60,750 nt of DNA from Parapedobacter soli (GCF_025460835.1 NZ_JAMXAY010000010.1:51125-111874), one strand, 5' to 3'; counted from the first letter of the stretch, positions 1 through 7,632 are shown. Made by a program: numbers and translations. Notes: a model not told the origin generated them from the letters alone.

Positions 1-7
1 AAAAATT

Positions 8-49
8 AACAATTAACCATTAACAATTAACCATTGACAATTAACCATT
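8..49. repeat. 14-bp AT-rich tandem repeat, three copies
   Basis: Three head-to-tail copies of the unit AACAATTAACCATT occupy 8-21, 22-35 and 36-49; the third copy differs only in its first base (G for A). A partial copy precedes them, so the array may continue past the left edge of the window. It touches the stop codon of the DUF1080 gene. It is probably a slipped-strand intergenic repeat; no function can be read from it. Confidence 0.85.
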
Positions 50-788
50 ACAAAGGTCTAATCCATATATTGCGGAAGCTCACCGGATTACCATGGTCTT
101 GCAATATGATGGGGCCTGCGCCGTGGGCTTTGTATTTCGGAATGCCTATGTATTCAGTGGGGCCGTCGAGTTCAACATTGTTTTGTACCAAGACACCATT
201 GTGCAGCACGGTGACGCGTGCTTTGCTTATCAGGATTCCATCCGCGTTGAATCGGGGTGCTGTCCAAATGATATCGTATGTTTGCCATTCGCCCGGGGCT
301 TTGGTCGCGTTTACAAGTGGAATCCGTTGCTTATAAAGGCTAGCGGCCTGCCCGTTGGAATACGTACGGTTATTATAGCTATCCAACACTTGCACTTCAT
401 ACAGTCCCTGCATAAAAATGCCGCTATTGCCCCGGCCCTGACTTTCACCGACGATTTCCGTTGGTGTCCGCCATTCCACGTGGAGCTGGTAATCGGTAAA
501 CTGTTGTTTGGTTTGGATATCGCCCTTACCTCTTACCACGGTGAGGGCACCGTCAGATACCGTCCATTCCGCGGGCGAAGAACCGTCTTTCCTGCTTACC
601 CATTGATTCAGTGACGTCCCATCGAATAACACGATAGCATCGGAAGGTGCCCTATCGGGTAGTGTTGTAACTACCCGCGGCTCGGGTTCCCACACTTCGG
701 TCTCTTCGGGTTTCATAGTCTGTTGTGCTAAGGCTGGTAATGCAACAAGCACGGCTGCTCCAGCGGCAATAATTGATTTTCTGTTCAT
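48..788 (-). CDS. Secreted DUF1080 (3-keto-disaccharide hydrolase-like) protein
   Basis: 246 residues. An N-terminal signal peptide (Met-Asn-Arg-Lys, then an Ala/Val-rich core ending near ALAQQ, residue 22) sends it to the periplasm. The rest is one concanavalin-like jelly-roll domain of the DUF1080/3-keto-disaccharide hydrolase family, recognised by VLFDGTSLNQWV near residue 53, by EWRTP and GNSGIF in the middle, and by GPIILQDHG followed by FRNIWIRPL at the C-terminus. Family members act on 3-keto-glycosides or bind sugars; the substrate here is unknown. It lies 44 bp downstream of the glutaryl-CoA dehydrogenase gene on the same strand with no terminator between them, so co-transcription is possible although no metabolic link is obvious. 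The start is the ATG that gives a complete signal peptide. Confidence 0.85.
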   Translation of the reverse strand: MNRKSIIAAGAAVLVALPALAQQTMKPEETEVWEPEPRVVTTLPDRAPSDAIVLFDGTSLNQWVSRKDGSSPAEWTVSDGALTVVRGKGDIQTKQQFTDYQLHVEWRTPTEIVGESQGRGNSGIFMQGLYEVQVLDSYNNRTYSNGQAASLYKQRIPLVNATKAPGEWQTYDIIWTAPRFNADGILISKARVTVLHNGVLVQNNVELDGPTEYIGIPKYKAHGAGPIILQDHGNPVSFRNIWIRPL

Positions 789-832
789 ATCGATGTAAAA
801 CTATTAAAAACTGTTGATTTGCTATGAAAAAA

Positions 833-2005
833 TTAACCAAAAGCATTGATTCCTGTGATGTCCATCCCGGTTATCAACAGGTGCACGTCGTGCGTCCCTT
901 CGTAAGTAACAACTGACTCCAGGTTCATCATATGCCGCATGATGGGATATTCGCCGGTAATCCCCATCGCACCGAGCATTTGGCGTGCCTCCCTTGCAAC
1001 ATGCAGTGCGGCGGCCACGTTGTTGCGCTTAGCCATTGAGATTTGAGCCGGTGTAGCCCGATCATCGTTTTTGAGTGCGGCAAGTCGCCATGCTAGCAAC
1101 TGCCCCTTGGTGATTTCGGTAAGCATCTCGGCTAATTTCTTTTGCTGCAATTGGAAGGCTGCTATCGGCTTACCGAACTGTTCACGTTCTTTAGCGTAAC
1201 GCAAGGCGGTATCGTAACAATCCATCGCTGCGCCCAACGCGCCCCAAGCGATACCATACCGAGCTTGGTTGAGGCAACTTAGCGGCCCACGCATACCAAC
1301 GGCGCCTGGAAGAATCTGTGATTTCGGCACGAAGACGTTATCGAATACCAGCTCGCCCGTTGCAGATGCACGTAAGCTCCATTTATTGTGTGTCTCTGGA
1401 GTTGTAAAGCCCTCCGTACCACGTTCAACAATCAGTCCTTGTATGTTGCCTTCTGGATTTTTTGCCCATACTATAGCGATATCGGCAAACGGTGCATTAG
1501 ATATCCACATCTTGGAGCCGTTTAATAGAACAGCATCCCCACGGTCCTCAAACCGGGTGAGCATGCTGCTTGGATCCGATCCATGGTTCGGCTCGGTGAG
1601 ACCGAAGCAGCCCATCAGTTCACCGCTGGCCAGTTTTGGAAGATAGCGGCGCTTTTGTTCTTCGTTACCGTAAGTGTAGATGGGATACATGACCAGCGAC
1701 CCCTGCACCGACGCAGTAGACCGGATGCCCGAGTCGCCACGCTCGAGTTCCTGCATCATGATGCCATAGGCCAAATAATCCAAACCGGCACCGCCATAGC
1801 TTTCAGGTATGGTGGGCCCGAATAAACCCAGCCCAGCCATACCGCTGAGCAATTGCCTGGGAAACTCAGCCCGTTGGGCGTGGTCTTCGATGATAGGCAT
1901 CAGTTCCCGGTTAACCCATTGCCTTACGGTATCTCGGATGAATAGATGTTCTTCGCTCAATAATTCGTCTAACAAATAGTAGTCGGGTGGACTATATGGC
2001 CTCAT
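833..2005 (-). CDS. gcdH: Glutaryl-CoA dehydrogenase (acyl-CoA dehydrogenase family)
   Basis: 390 residues, full length for the family. The enzyme is a FAD-dependent acyl-CoA dehydrogenase that oxidises and decarboxylates glutaryl-CoA to crotonyl-CoA in lysine and tryptophan breakdown. It carries the glutaryl-type signatures RSTASVQGSLVM near residue 97 and GCFGLTEPNHGSDP near 132, and the catalytic base in TYEGTHDVH (Glu369). These match human GCDH better than short-chain acyl-CoA dehydrogenases. The ATG at 2005 is preceded by a -7-like element on the minus strand (2020-2027). It is divergent from the PAS-LuxR regulator, which might control it, but nothing in the sequence shows that directly. 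Confidence 0.92.
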   Translation of the reverse strand: MRPYSPPDYYLLDELLSEEHLFIRDTVRQWVNRELMPIIEDHAQRAEFPRQLLSGMAGLGLFGPTIPESYGGAGLDYLAYGIMMQELERGDSGIRSTASVQGSLVMYPIYTYGNEEQKRRYLPKLASGELMGCFGLTEPNHGSDPSSMLTRFEDRGDAVLLNGSKMWISNAPFADIAIVWAKNPEGNIQGLIVERGTEGFTTPETHNKWSLRASATGELVFDNVFVPKSQILPGAVGMRGPLSCLNQARYGIAWGALGAAMDCYDTALRYAKEREQFGKPIAAFQLQQKKLAEMLTEITKGQLLAWRLAALKNDDRATPAQISMAKRNNVAAALHVAREARQMLGAMGITGEYPIMRHMMNLESVVTYEGTHDVHLLITGMDITGINAFG

Positions 2006-2009
2006 AACT

Positions 2010-2027
2010 TATATTTGCACAAGTATA
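2010..2027. promoter_or_regulatory. Overlap-free back-to-back -7 elements between gcdH and the PAS-LuxR gene
   Basis: The plus strand has TATATTTG at 2010-2017, a full match to the Bacteroidota -7 consensus TAnnTTTG. The minus strand has TATACTTG at 2027-2020, one mismatch, 14 bases before the gcdH start codon. The two elements are separated by two bases, so polymerase could load in only one direction at a time. The plus-strand element would give the regulator a leader of about 130 bases. Confidence 0.5.
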
Positions 2028-2117
2028 CATATAAATTTACGGATGCACCGCCGGGCGATTGGCATTTCCCAAATTAAATTACGGGAAACGAAGCAATCAA
2101 AAATAATATTTTTTTAA

Positions 2118-2140
2118 TTAGATTTGGCTACTTAGATTTG
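2118..2140 (+). promoter_or_regulatory. Tandem TTAGATTTG elements upstream of the PAS-LuxR gene
   Basis: The nonamer TTAGATTTG occurs twice, at 2118-2126 and 2132-2140. Both copies contain TAnnTTTG, and they are 14 bases apart. The second ends 14 bases before the ATG at 2155. They could be two alternative -7 elements, or a duplicated binding site for the regulator itself. Confidence 0.45.
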
Positions 2141-2154
2141 AATTGAAAAGACTG

Positions 2155-2859
2155 ATGCCTGATTTTTTACCTATTGATTTTGATTGCAGTGATGCCATCC
2201 GTCAAACTGCCTTACTGAAGCTGGCGGCATTTGACGCGATTGCCGACGAACTTCCGGTATATATTATCCACGATGTGCGCGATTTCTCGGTAGTATATAT
2301 GTCTAGGTCGGGGTTACGCCAGTTAGGGGTGACACAAGATGAGCTGCGCCAACTTGTACCGGAATATATAAAGAGATTCTTCAATCCCACTGATGTCGAA
2401 TTTTACTTTCCTAAAACTGTGGAAGCGTTACGAAGCACAGTGCAGCCGCCGGTATGGTTTTCTTTCTTCCAGCAGGTGACTACAGGCTACAGAAGCGATT
2501 ATGAGTGGTATTTGAGTGCGTCGCGGCCATTCATTTATGATGAGTCGGGGGTGCCATTGTTATCGTTGACTTTTGCGCTGCAACTGGACCCAGACCATCA
2601 TATGGCGGAGAAAGCAGAACGGCTGATGGAAGAGAACCTCCTGCTGAAGGAAAACTACCAGCGGTTCGCGTCGTTGACAAAAAGAGAAAAGGAACTACTT
2701 AAGTATATTGTGTCGGGCGAGAAAACGATCGAAATCAGTGAGCGCACGCATATCTCGATAAAGACACTCAATACGCACCGCCGGAATATCAAAAGGAAAC
2801 TGGGCGCAAAATCACATTATGAGATAATCAAGTTTGCCCAGGCGTTTAATCTGGTGTAG
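2155..2859 (+). CDS. PAS domain-LuxR type transcriptional regulator
   Basis: 234 residues from the ATG at 2155; a TTG at 2143 in the same frame would add four residues, but ATG is preferred. Residues about 15-145 form a PAS-like sensor domain (IIHDVRDFSVVYMSRSGLRQLG). It is followed by a short helix and a C-terminal LuxR/NarL helix-turn-helix that begins at LTKREKELLKYI and includes ISIKTLNTHRRNIKRKLG. There is no receiver domain, so it probably senses a ligand or partner through PAS rather than a kinase. Proteins of this layout are common in Sphingobacteriaceae, mostly uncharacterised. It is followed 18 bp later by folB, which has its own -7 element. Confidence 0.8.
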   Translation: MPDFLPIDFDCSDAIRQTALLKLAAFDAIADELPVYIIHDVRDFSVVYMSRSGLRQLGVTQDELRQLVPEYIKRFFNPTDVEFYFPKTVEALRSTVQPPVWFSFFQQVTTGYRSDYEWYLSASRPFIYDESGVPLLSLTFALQLDPDHHMAEKAERLMEENLLLKENYQRFASLTKREKELLKYIVSGEKTIEISERTHISIKTLNTHRRNIKRKLGAKSHYEIIKFAQAFNLV

Positions 2860-2864
2860 GTTTA

Positions 2865-2872
2865 TATCTTTG
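2865..2872 (+). promoter_or_regulatory. -7 element of folB, six bases from the start codon
   Basis: TATCTTTG is a full match to TAnnTTTG. It ends at 2872 and the folB ATG is at 2878, so transcription would start at or almost at the start codon, giving a leaderless mRNA. The GTG at 2872 lies inside this element, which argues against using it as the start. Confidence 0.65.
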
Positions 2873-2877
2873 TGGTC

Positions 2878-3249
2878 ATGGGGAAGATACGCCAACAAGT
2901 TTCGCTTATCGACGCGCTATTCTATGCATATCACGGCTACTATCCGGAAGAGCAGGTGCTCGGTAACGAATTTGCCGTTGATATCCGGGTGACATTTGAT
3001 AAGAATGAATACGCTACGGATGAATTGGGGCATACGGTGAATTACGAACTCTTATATGAAATTGCAAAATCTGAAATGGAACGGCCTCGCAAATTGCTGG
3101 AAACGGTGGCAGAGGCTATGTTGCACCGTGTCAGGAAAGATTTCCCGTTCGTCTCCAGTGTGGAAGTCAGCCTCACAAAAAACAATCCACCCTTTGGCGG
3201 TAATCCCGCAAAAGCACAAGTAAAGCTGAGTTGGGCCGATCCAAAGTAG
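2878..3249 (+). CDS. folB: Dihydroneopterin aldolase
   Basis: 123 residues from ATG 2878, the usual length for the family. The enzyme converts 7,8-dihydroneopterin to 6-hydroxymethyl-7,8-dihydropterin and glycolaldehyde in folate synthesis, as a cytoplasmic oligomer. Landmarks are YYPEEQVLGNEFAVDI near the N-terminus, LGHTVNYELLYE (family pattern D-x-L-x-x-T-V-N-Y), RPRKLLETVAE, and the C-terminal SLTKNNPPFGG segment that holds the catalytic Lys. A GTG start at 2872 would add two residues but falls within the promoter element. No other folate gene is nearby. Confidence 0.92.
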   Translation: MGKIRQQVSLIDALFYAYHGYYPEEQVLGNEFAVDIRVTFDKNEYATDELGHTVNYELLYEIAKSEMERPRKLLETVAEAMLHRVRKDFPFVSSVEVSLTKNNPPFGGNPAKAQVKLSWADPK

Positions 3250-3302
3250 TAGAAAAACAGCCAACCTCATGCTCGGAATCTATGTCGGCCCATCCCGCCT
3301 AT

Positions 3303-3354
3303 AATGACTTTATGTCATTTCATTTCAGATTTTAATGACAAAAAGTCATTAAAA
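3303..3354. promoter_or_regulatory. Two dyad operators upstream of hsp20
   Basis: The first dyad is AATGAC-N5-GTCATT at 3303-3319. The second is a perfect 25-bp repeat with 10-base arms, TTTTAATGAC-N5-GTCATTAAAA, at 3330-3354. The centres are 31 bp apart, close to three helical turns, so two dimers would bind the same face of the DNA. The regulator is unknown. The position just upstream of the promoter suggests activator sites or a stress repressor operator. Confidence 0.7.
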
Positions 3355-3370
3355 TAGATTATTTTCCTAT

Positions 3371-3385
3371 TGGTATACAATTTGG
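3371..3385 (+). promoter_or_regulatory. Possible sigma54 -24/-12 element of hsp20
   Basis: TGGTAT-N5-TTGG has the spacing of a sigma54 promoter (consensus TGGCAC-N5-TTGC) but departs from it at two -24 bases and the last -12 base. It lies 17 bp downstream of the perfect dyad. The same bases could also be read as a poor housekeeping -7 element (TACAATTTG, one base too long), so the assignment is tentative. Confidence 0.35.
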
Positions 3386-3432
3386 ATATCACTAAGTGAG
3401 TTCAAAAAATAAAATTTAAAGGAGGATAAAAA

Positions 3433-3870
3433 ATGACACTTGTAAAATTTTCTGGAAACAAAAATAGGGGCGTGGACAACTGGATGAATGACTTTTTCAG
3501 CCCTATTTTTAATGATTCATTTTTATCGGATCGTTTTATATCGCGCGTACCGGCTGTAAACGTATCCGAGACAAGCGATGCTTATCAAATCGAGCTTGCT
3601 GCACCGGGATTGGAAAAAGGGGATTTCAAAATCAACGTTGACGATGACGTATTGACCGTTTCAGGTGAAAAGAAGTCTGAAACTACTGATGAAAATAAGA
3701 AATACAGCAAACGCGAATACAGTTATACATCGTTCACCCGTTCGTTTACTTTGCCCGAAAGCATCGACCACAATAGCATCGACGCCAACTACAAAGACGG
3801 CGTGTTGAAGGTGACGATCGGCAAGAAAGAAGAAGCGAAAGTGGCTTCACGGCTGATCGAAGTGAAATAA
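3433..3870 (+). CDS. Small heat shock protein, Hsp20/alpha-crystallin family
   Basis: 145 residues. Small heat shock proteins are ATP-independent holdase chaperones that keep unfolded proteins soluble in the cytoplasm. The alpha-crystallin domain spans about residues 40-135 (PAVNVSETSDAYQIELAAPG at its start, DGVLKVTIGKK near its end), and the C-terminus carries an I/L-x-I/V-type anchor (LIEVK). The ATG is preceded by AAAGGAGGAT (3418-3427), a strong Shine-Dalgarno sequence that is unusual in this window and implies high translation on demand. It has its own operator region and a strong terminator, so it is a single-gene unit. Confidence 0.95.
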   Translation: MTLVKFSGNKNRGVDNWMNDFFSPIFNDSFLSDRFISRVPAVNVSETSDAYQIELAAPGLEKGDFKINVDDDVLTVSGEKKSETTDENKKYSKREYSYTSFTRSFTLPESIDHNSIDANYKDGVLKVTIGKKEEAKVASRLIEVK

Positions 3871-3880
3871 AAGTATGTAA

Positions 3881-3925
3881 ATTAAAAAAGGCTTATGGAT
3901 TATATTTTCATAAGCCTTTTTTAAT
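3881..3925. terminator. Bidirectional intrinsic terminator between hsp20 and the thioesterase gene
   Basis: A perfect inverted repeat with 17-base arms (3881-3897 and 3909-3925) and an 11-base loop. It has A-runs on one side and T-runs on the other, so it can stop transcription from both convergent genes. The stem core is GGCTTATG/CATAAGCC. Confidence 0.92.
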
Positions 3926-4366
3926 TTAAGTCGCTACCTCTTCGTAATCCTCACTTTTTGGAAGGTGAACAACGATGGCCTTCCAATCTTGTGGTAACTC
4001 AGTGAGTTTACGCTTTTCAATGTCCATCCATGCACCATCCACAGTCACCACGGCACATTTAGTCCCGTCAGACCGGAAGATTTCATGCCGGAATGAAAAC
4101 CGGGAGTTGCTGGTGTTGTACTTGGTCATCACTACGGTCACTTTAACCTCGTCATTAAGATGTATTTCACGTAAATATACCAACTCCTCACGGAAAAGTA
4201 TAGGGCCAATATTCCTTTCAGCAATCTTATCCAGCGAAAGCCCTGTATCCCGTAGCATATTGCTCCTTGCCTGTGCACATAGGTCGGCATATGCGGAATG
4301 GCGTAGGTGTCTATTGGCATCGATTTGAGCCCATATGATCTGTCCTTCGTAGAAAACGTTTTCCAT
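3926..4366 (-). CDS. Acyl-CoA thioesterase, 4HBT/YbgC-like hotdog fold
   Basis: 146 residues from the ATG at 4366. The fold is a single hotdog domain that hydrolyses acyl-CoA thioesters. The family signature is at the N-terminus, IIWAQIDANRHLRHSAYADLCAQAR, where an Asp followed by N-x-H is typical of 4-hydroxybenzoyl-CoA thioesterase relatives. The frame stays open for 30 more codons to 4456, but those residues include the promoter region, and TATGTTTG sits 4 bases before ATG 4366, so the shorter form is right. The substrate is unknown. The gene stands alone and converges on hsp20 at the shared terminator. Confidence 0.85.
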   Translation of the reverse strand: MENVFYEGQIIWAQIDANRHLRHSAYADLCAQARSNMLRDTGLSLDKIAERNIGPILFREELVYLREIHLNDEVKVTVVMTKYNTSNSRFSFRHEIFRSDGTKCAVVTVDGAWMDIEKRKLTELPQDWKAIVVHLPKSEDYEEVAT

Positions 4367-4370
4367 AATC

Positions 4371-4378
4371 CAAACATA
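4371..4378 (-). promoter_or_regulatory. -7 element of the thioesterase gene, four bases from the start codon
   Basis: The minus strand reads TATGTTTG at 4378-4371, a full match to TAnnTTTG, followed by four bases and the ATG at 4366. This predicts a leaderless or near-leaderless mRNA and settles the start codon. Confidence 0.65.
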
Positions 4379-4797
4379 GCAATAAATCGATAAACCAAGC
4401 GCAGCAATTTTTGTAATAAAATAAAACGTAGTGATTTTTTTGCACCTTAGCCCCACGGATATTCACTATCCCGTTTAGCAAACACTTTTTCACCGCAACA
4501 ATCCGTGAACGGTTAACACCTGCGTCGTACCTACTTCGTTATGACCCTATATAATATCCATAGTAAGTCCAAGGTGAGTCCAAGTTTTACCGATAAAACT
4601 TGGACTCAACCTGGACTCACCCCAAACCAGGTATTAAGCAGGTACCCGCTTGGTACGATGGATGAATGGAGGCTACCGGTAGATCAGGGGTGCTGAACGC
4701 GCCAACGGGATACGGCAAAACCTTTGCTTGTATGGTTCGGTATCCTCCAGCGATATTACCGGGATGAGAAACGCAAGAAAGGGCAGCATGCATAAAC
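4379..4797. other. Gene-free interval with a hairpin repeat element
   Basis: About 420 bp between the thioesterase promoter and the 3' end of the SMP-30 gene. It holds the GTCC/GGAC hairpin element at 4565-4621. No convincing coding region was found, only short frames running into the SMP-30 gene in the wrong frames. The part from 4622 to 4797 shows no recognisable signal. Confidence 0.6.
4565..4621. repeat. Nested inverted repeat built from a GTGAGTCCAAG-type unit
   Basis: A perfect stem has 15-base arms at 4575-4589 (TGAGTCCAAGTTTTA) and 4594-4608, with the four-base loop CCGA. Further partial copies of the same unit flank it on both sides: AAGTCCAAGG at 4565-4574 and TGGACTCACC at 4612-4621. 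Because of these, the outer and inner arms can pair in alternative ways. There is no T-run after the stem, so it is not a standard terminator. It is probably a genome-wide intergenic repeat family. Confidence 0.75.
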
Positions 4798-5676
4798 CTA
4801 TCGGACGCCCTTGACCGCCATTTGCAGCGTAAACACCTTGTCGCTCGCGGTGATGAATAGCACGTCCCTGTCCGCTCCACCGAAACAAACATTGGCCGTC
4901 CAGTTTGAGGGTACGTCGATGTGGTCTATTTTCTCGCCGGATGGATTATAGACGTGTACCCCTTTGCCGGTAAGGTAAACGTTGCCTTTTTCATCGATTG
5001 TCATCCCGTCCGAGCCTTGCTGCGCAAAAAGCTGCCTGTCGGTAAGCGAGCCGTCGCGGCGTATGGTGTATCGATAGGTTTTATTGTCGCCGATATCGGC
5101 CACATATAAGAACTTCCCGTCAGGTGTACCGATGATGCCGTTCGGTCGTTTAAACTGGTCATCCACCCGGGTCACTTTCCCATCCCGGTACATATACAAT
5201 GCTTCGGCCGCGAGGTCGGGTGCGGTGCGGCTCCAATAATCGCGCTGGTAATAAGGATCGGTGAAATAAATGGTGCCGGTGGGGGAAGCCCAGACATCGT
5301 TGGGTCCGTTGAAGAGGGAGTCCCGGTAGCTTACCGCTAGCTTTTCGACTTTCCTGTCCATCCCGATGCGCCACAATTCGTTGTGCTCATCGGCACACGC
5401 GATCAGGTAGCCTTGTTGATCGAAATAGAGGCCGTTGGCCCGGCCGGCTGGTTTCATGAAGATGGCCAGGTTCCCGTTTGTACTGTACCGCCATATCCGG
5501 TTGTTGGGCTGGTCGGTGAAAAATACGTTGCCATTGCGGTCTGCGGCAGGCCCTTCGGTAAAACTGAAACCGTCAGCGACGAGCTGCAGGGTGGCACCAG
5601 GCGCGACAACTTGTGCAAGGCTACCATACACCAGTGAAACGGAAAATAAAATGGTGAGATAAATACGGCTTTTCAT
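4798..5676 (-). CDS. Secreted SMP-30/gluconolactonase family protein
   Basis: 292 residues with a signal peptide ending near SLAQ (residue 21). The rest is a six-bladed beta-propeller of the SMP-30/gluconolactonase/LRE family, which hydrolyses sugar lactones such as gluconolactone in a metal-dependent reaction. The expected metal ligands are visible: Glu41 in FTEGPAADRNG, Asn179 in KRPNGI and Asp223 in GSDGMTID. It starts 23 bp after the stop of the OmpA-family gene on the same strand, so it is probably the last gene of a leftward transcript. The true substrate cannot be told. Confidence 0.87.
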   Translation of the reverse strand: MKSRIYLTILFSVSLVYGSLAQVVAPGATLQLVADGFSFTEGPAADRNGNVFFTDQPNNRIWRYSTNGNLAIFMKPAGRANGLYFDQQGYLIACADEHNELWRIGMDRKVEKLAVSYRDSLFNGPNDVWASPTGTIYFTDPYYQRDYWSRTAPDLAAEALYMYRDGKVTRVDDQFKRPNGIIGTPDGKFLYVADIGDNKTYRYTIRRDGSLTDRQLFAQQGSDGMTIDEKGNVYLTGKGVHVYNPSGEKIDHIDVPSNWTANVCFGGADRDVLFITASDKVFTLQMAVKGVR

Positions 5677-5699
5677 TCTTGAAATATTTTAGTTCTTGT

Positions 5700-7610
5700 C
5701 TATTCTATAATTTTGAAATCTGTCCGCCGATTGAGCCGGCGGCCTTCCGGCGTATCATTGGTTGCTATAGGTCGTGATGGGCCATATCCCCTGAAGCTGA
5801 GGCGGGCCTCCGAGACTCCTGCCTGGAGTAAATAATCATATACGGCTTTAGCTCGGCTTTCCGACAATCGTTGGTTGTGGTCCGCACTGCCTGTGTTATC
5901 CGTATGTCCGCTTATCTCTATTCGCACGCGGTCGTTGAGGTCAAGGAATCTTATTAATTGCTCAAGATCGCTCTTGGATTCGGGCAGCAAGGTATACTTG
6001 TCTGTTTGGAAGAAGATGTTGTTCAGTGTTTCAGATTTATCAACCGTTATCGGAGATAATGGAATGCGTATCTCGTAGGCATCACTGGTGTTAGTACTGT
6101 CATCAAGCGGGTAGCTTTCTGAGAAAAACAAGTAGCCCGGTTGATTGACATGGAGCGCATACGTTCGGCCGAAGGGTAGGGGGGCCAGGAAAGTACCGTC
6201 CTCATAATCGGATTGTTCGTTATACAGCATGTCGTTGGACACTACATCGGTCACTGTAACCACTGCTTGGAGCGGCTGGTTGTTTTCCGCGTCTATAACG
6301 ATACCTTTGAGGTAAGCTACGGGTTCGGGTCGCAATGCCTCTGGCAATGGGAAGGCGTAGATATCTAATCCTCCGATAGCATCCTGCCTATGCGTTGAAA
6401 GAAAAGCCTGGTGTCCGTTCATGCTCACTGTCAATGCATTCTGCTCATGATGGTCGTTGATGGGGTAGCCAAGATTGATCGGCTCTTCCCAAATTCCGTT
6501 GTGATTCCGGTAGCTTTTGAATATATCTTTACCGCCCAACCCCGGCCATCCGTCTGACGCGAAGTAAAGCGTGCGGTTGTCGGCATGGATGTAAGGGGAG
6601 CTCTCGTCGTATCGGGTATTGATGGCCGGTCCGAGATTCTGCGGTTCATTCCATCCACCGTCGGCTTTCAGCTCAGTTCTCCAAATATCGTAACCACCCT
6701 GGCCACCGGGACGGTTGCTTACGAAGTAAAGTGTACGTCCATCTGCCGATAACGCGGGTTGCGCTTCCCAGCCCCGGGTATTAATGGGGGCACCTAAATT
6801 GTGGGGCGCGCCCCATCGGTCGCCCTCACGCCGAGATACATATAGATCGCAGCTACCGAGCCCATCGGGCCGGTTGCAACCGGTAAAAAACAGGTATTTC
6901 CCATCTGGCGATATGCAATGTGCACCCTCGTTATATGAGGCGGAATTGATGTTACCTTTTAAAAGGGCCGCATTTTGCCAGTTTCCGCTATCATCCCTGC
7001 TGCTTTCGAAGAAATTTTCACGGTTATCTTTTTTACGCGTGAAAATAATCACCTGTCGATCTGCTGTGAGCTGCGGGAAATACTCGTCGTCTACACTATT
7101 AATGGCAGGCCCCTGGTTCTGGGGCAAAAATGGAACCGGATTGGCTACCGCGGTTACACTGAATTCGCAGTCTAAGATATATTTGTCGGTAAGCCGTTTG
7201 CCCTCGGGGTCCAGTCCGGGTGTTCCACGGTATCGTTTCAATGCCGTCAATGCATCGCGGTAGTTGCCGATGCGGAGCAGACTCTCGCCAAGGCCGAACC
7301 ATGTAAGTGTAGTTAGTGCTGAATCGAGTTGAATAACCTTTTCATAGTTACGGGCTGCCGCTGCATAATCCTGTTGTCGGCGTAAAATATCGCCCAATTG
7401 CTGGTATGCACCAGCAAATCCGGTGTCGATTGCAACCGCCTTTTCCAGCGATTCGATGGCTAACTTATATTCCCGGTTTTTAAGGTGTGTGCCGGCTCTA
7501 TCAAATGCCTGTTTGGCCCGTCTACTCTGGGAGTCCCACTGTGCAACAACCGGCGTTGTATTTAATACGCTGAACAAGGCTAATAAATACAATACATTCG
7601 CTATGTTCAT
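5700..7610 (-). CDS. PorE-like OmpA-family protein (TPR, beta-propeller, CRD, OmpA_C)
   Basis: 636 residues with a signal peptide (cleavage near PVVAQ, residue 24). Domains in order: TPR repeats at about 30-150 (AIESLEKAVAIDTGFAGAYQQLGDIL), WD40-like PD40 propeller blades at about 170-430 (repeated SPDGKYLFFTG-, SADGRTLYFVSNRPGG- and ADNRTLYFASDGWPG-type motifs), a carboxypeptidase-regulatory-like beta domain at about 438-515, and a C-terminal OmpA peptidoglycan-binding domain at about 525-636 (EISGHTDNTG, NQRLSESRAKAVYDYL). This four-domain order is that of PorE of the type IX secretion system, which anchors the outer-membrane complex to peptidoglycan. Unlike PorE, no lipobox Cys is evident. 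It could instead be a general cell-wall anchor, since no other T9SS gene is in the window. Confidence 0.85.
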   Translation of the reverse strand: MNIANVLYLLALFSVLNTTPVVAQWDSQSRRAKQAFDRAGTHLKNREYKLAIESLEKAVAIDTGFAGAYQQLGDILRRQQDYAAAARNYEKVIQLDSALTTLTWFGLGESLLRIGNYRDALTALKRYRGTPGLDPEGKRLTDKYILDCEFSVTAVANPVPFLPQNQGPAINSVDDEYFPQLTADRQVIIFTRKKDNRENFFESSRDDSGNWQNAALLKGNINSASYNEGAHCISPDGKYLFFTGCNRPDGLGSCDLYVSRREGDRWGAPHNLGAPINTRGWEAQPALSADGRTLYFVSNRPGGQGGYDIWRTELKADGGWNEPQNLGPAINTRYDESSPYIHADNRTLYFASDGWPGLGGKDIFKSYRNHNGIWEEPINLGYPINDHHEQNALTVSMNGHQAFLSTHRQDAIGGLDIYAFPLPEALRPEPVAYLKGIVIDAENNQPLQAVVTVTDVVSNDMLYNEQSDYEDGTFLAPLPFGRTYALHVNQPGYLFFSESYPLDDSTNTSDAYEIRIPLSPITVDKSETLNNIFFQTDKYTLLPESKSDLEQLIRFLDLNDRVRIEISGHTDNTGSADHNQRLSESRAKAVYDYLLQAGVSEARLSFRGYGPSRPIATNDTPEGRRLNRRTDFKIIE

Positions 7611-7632
7611 GTCTTCGGGAGCTTTCCTCTAA

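Noticed and set aside
8-49. CRISPR array at the left edge.
   Set aside because: The units are contiguous with no spacers, and no cas gene is in the window.
2143-2154. TTG start of the PAS-LuxR gene.
   Set aside because: It adds only four residues, falls just after the second TAnnTTTG element, and the ATG at 2155 is the better start.
4565-4621. Integron attC-like site.
   Set aside because: It lacks the R and L box pattern, and there is no integrase or cassette gene.
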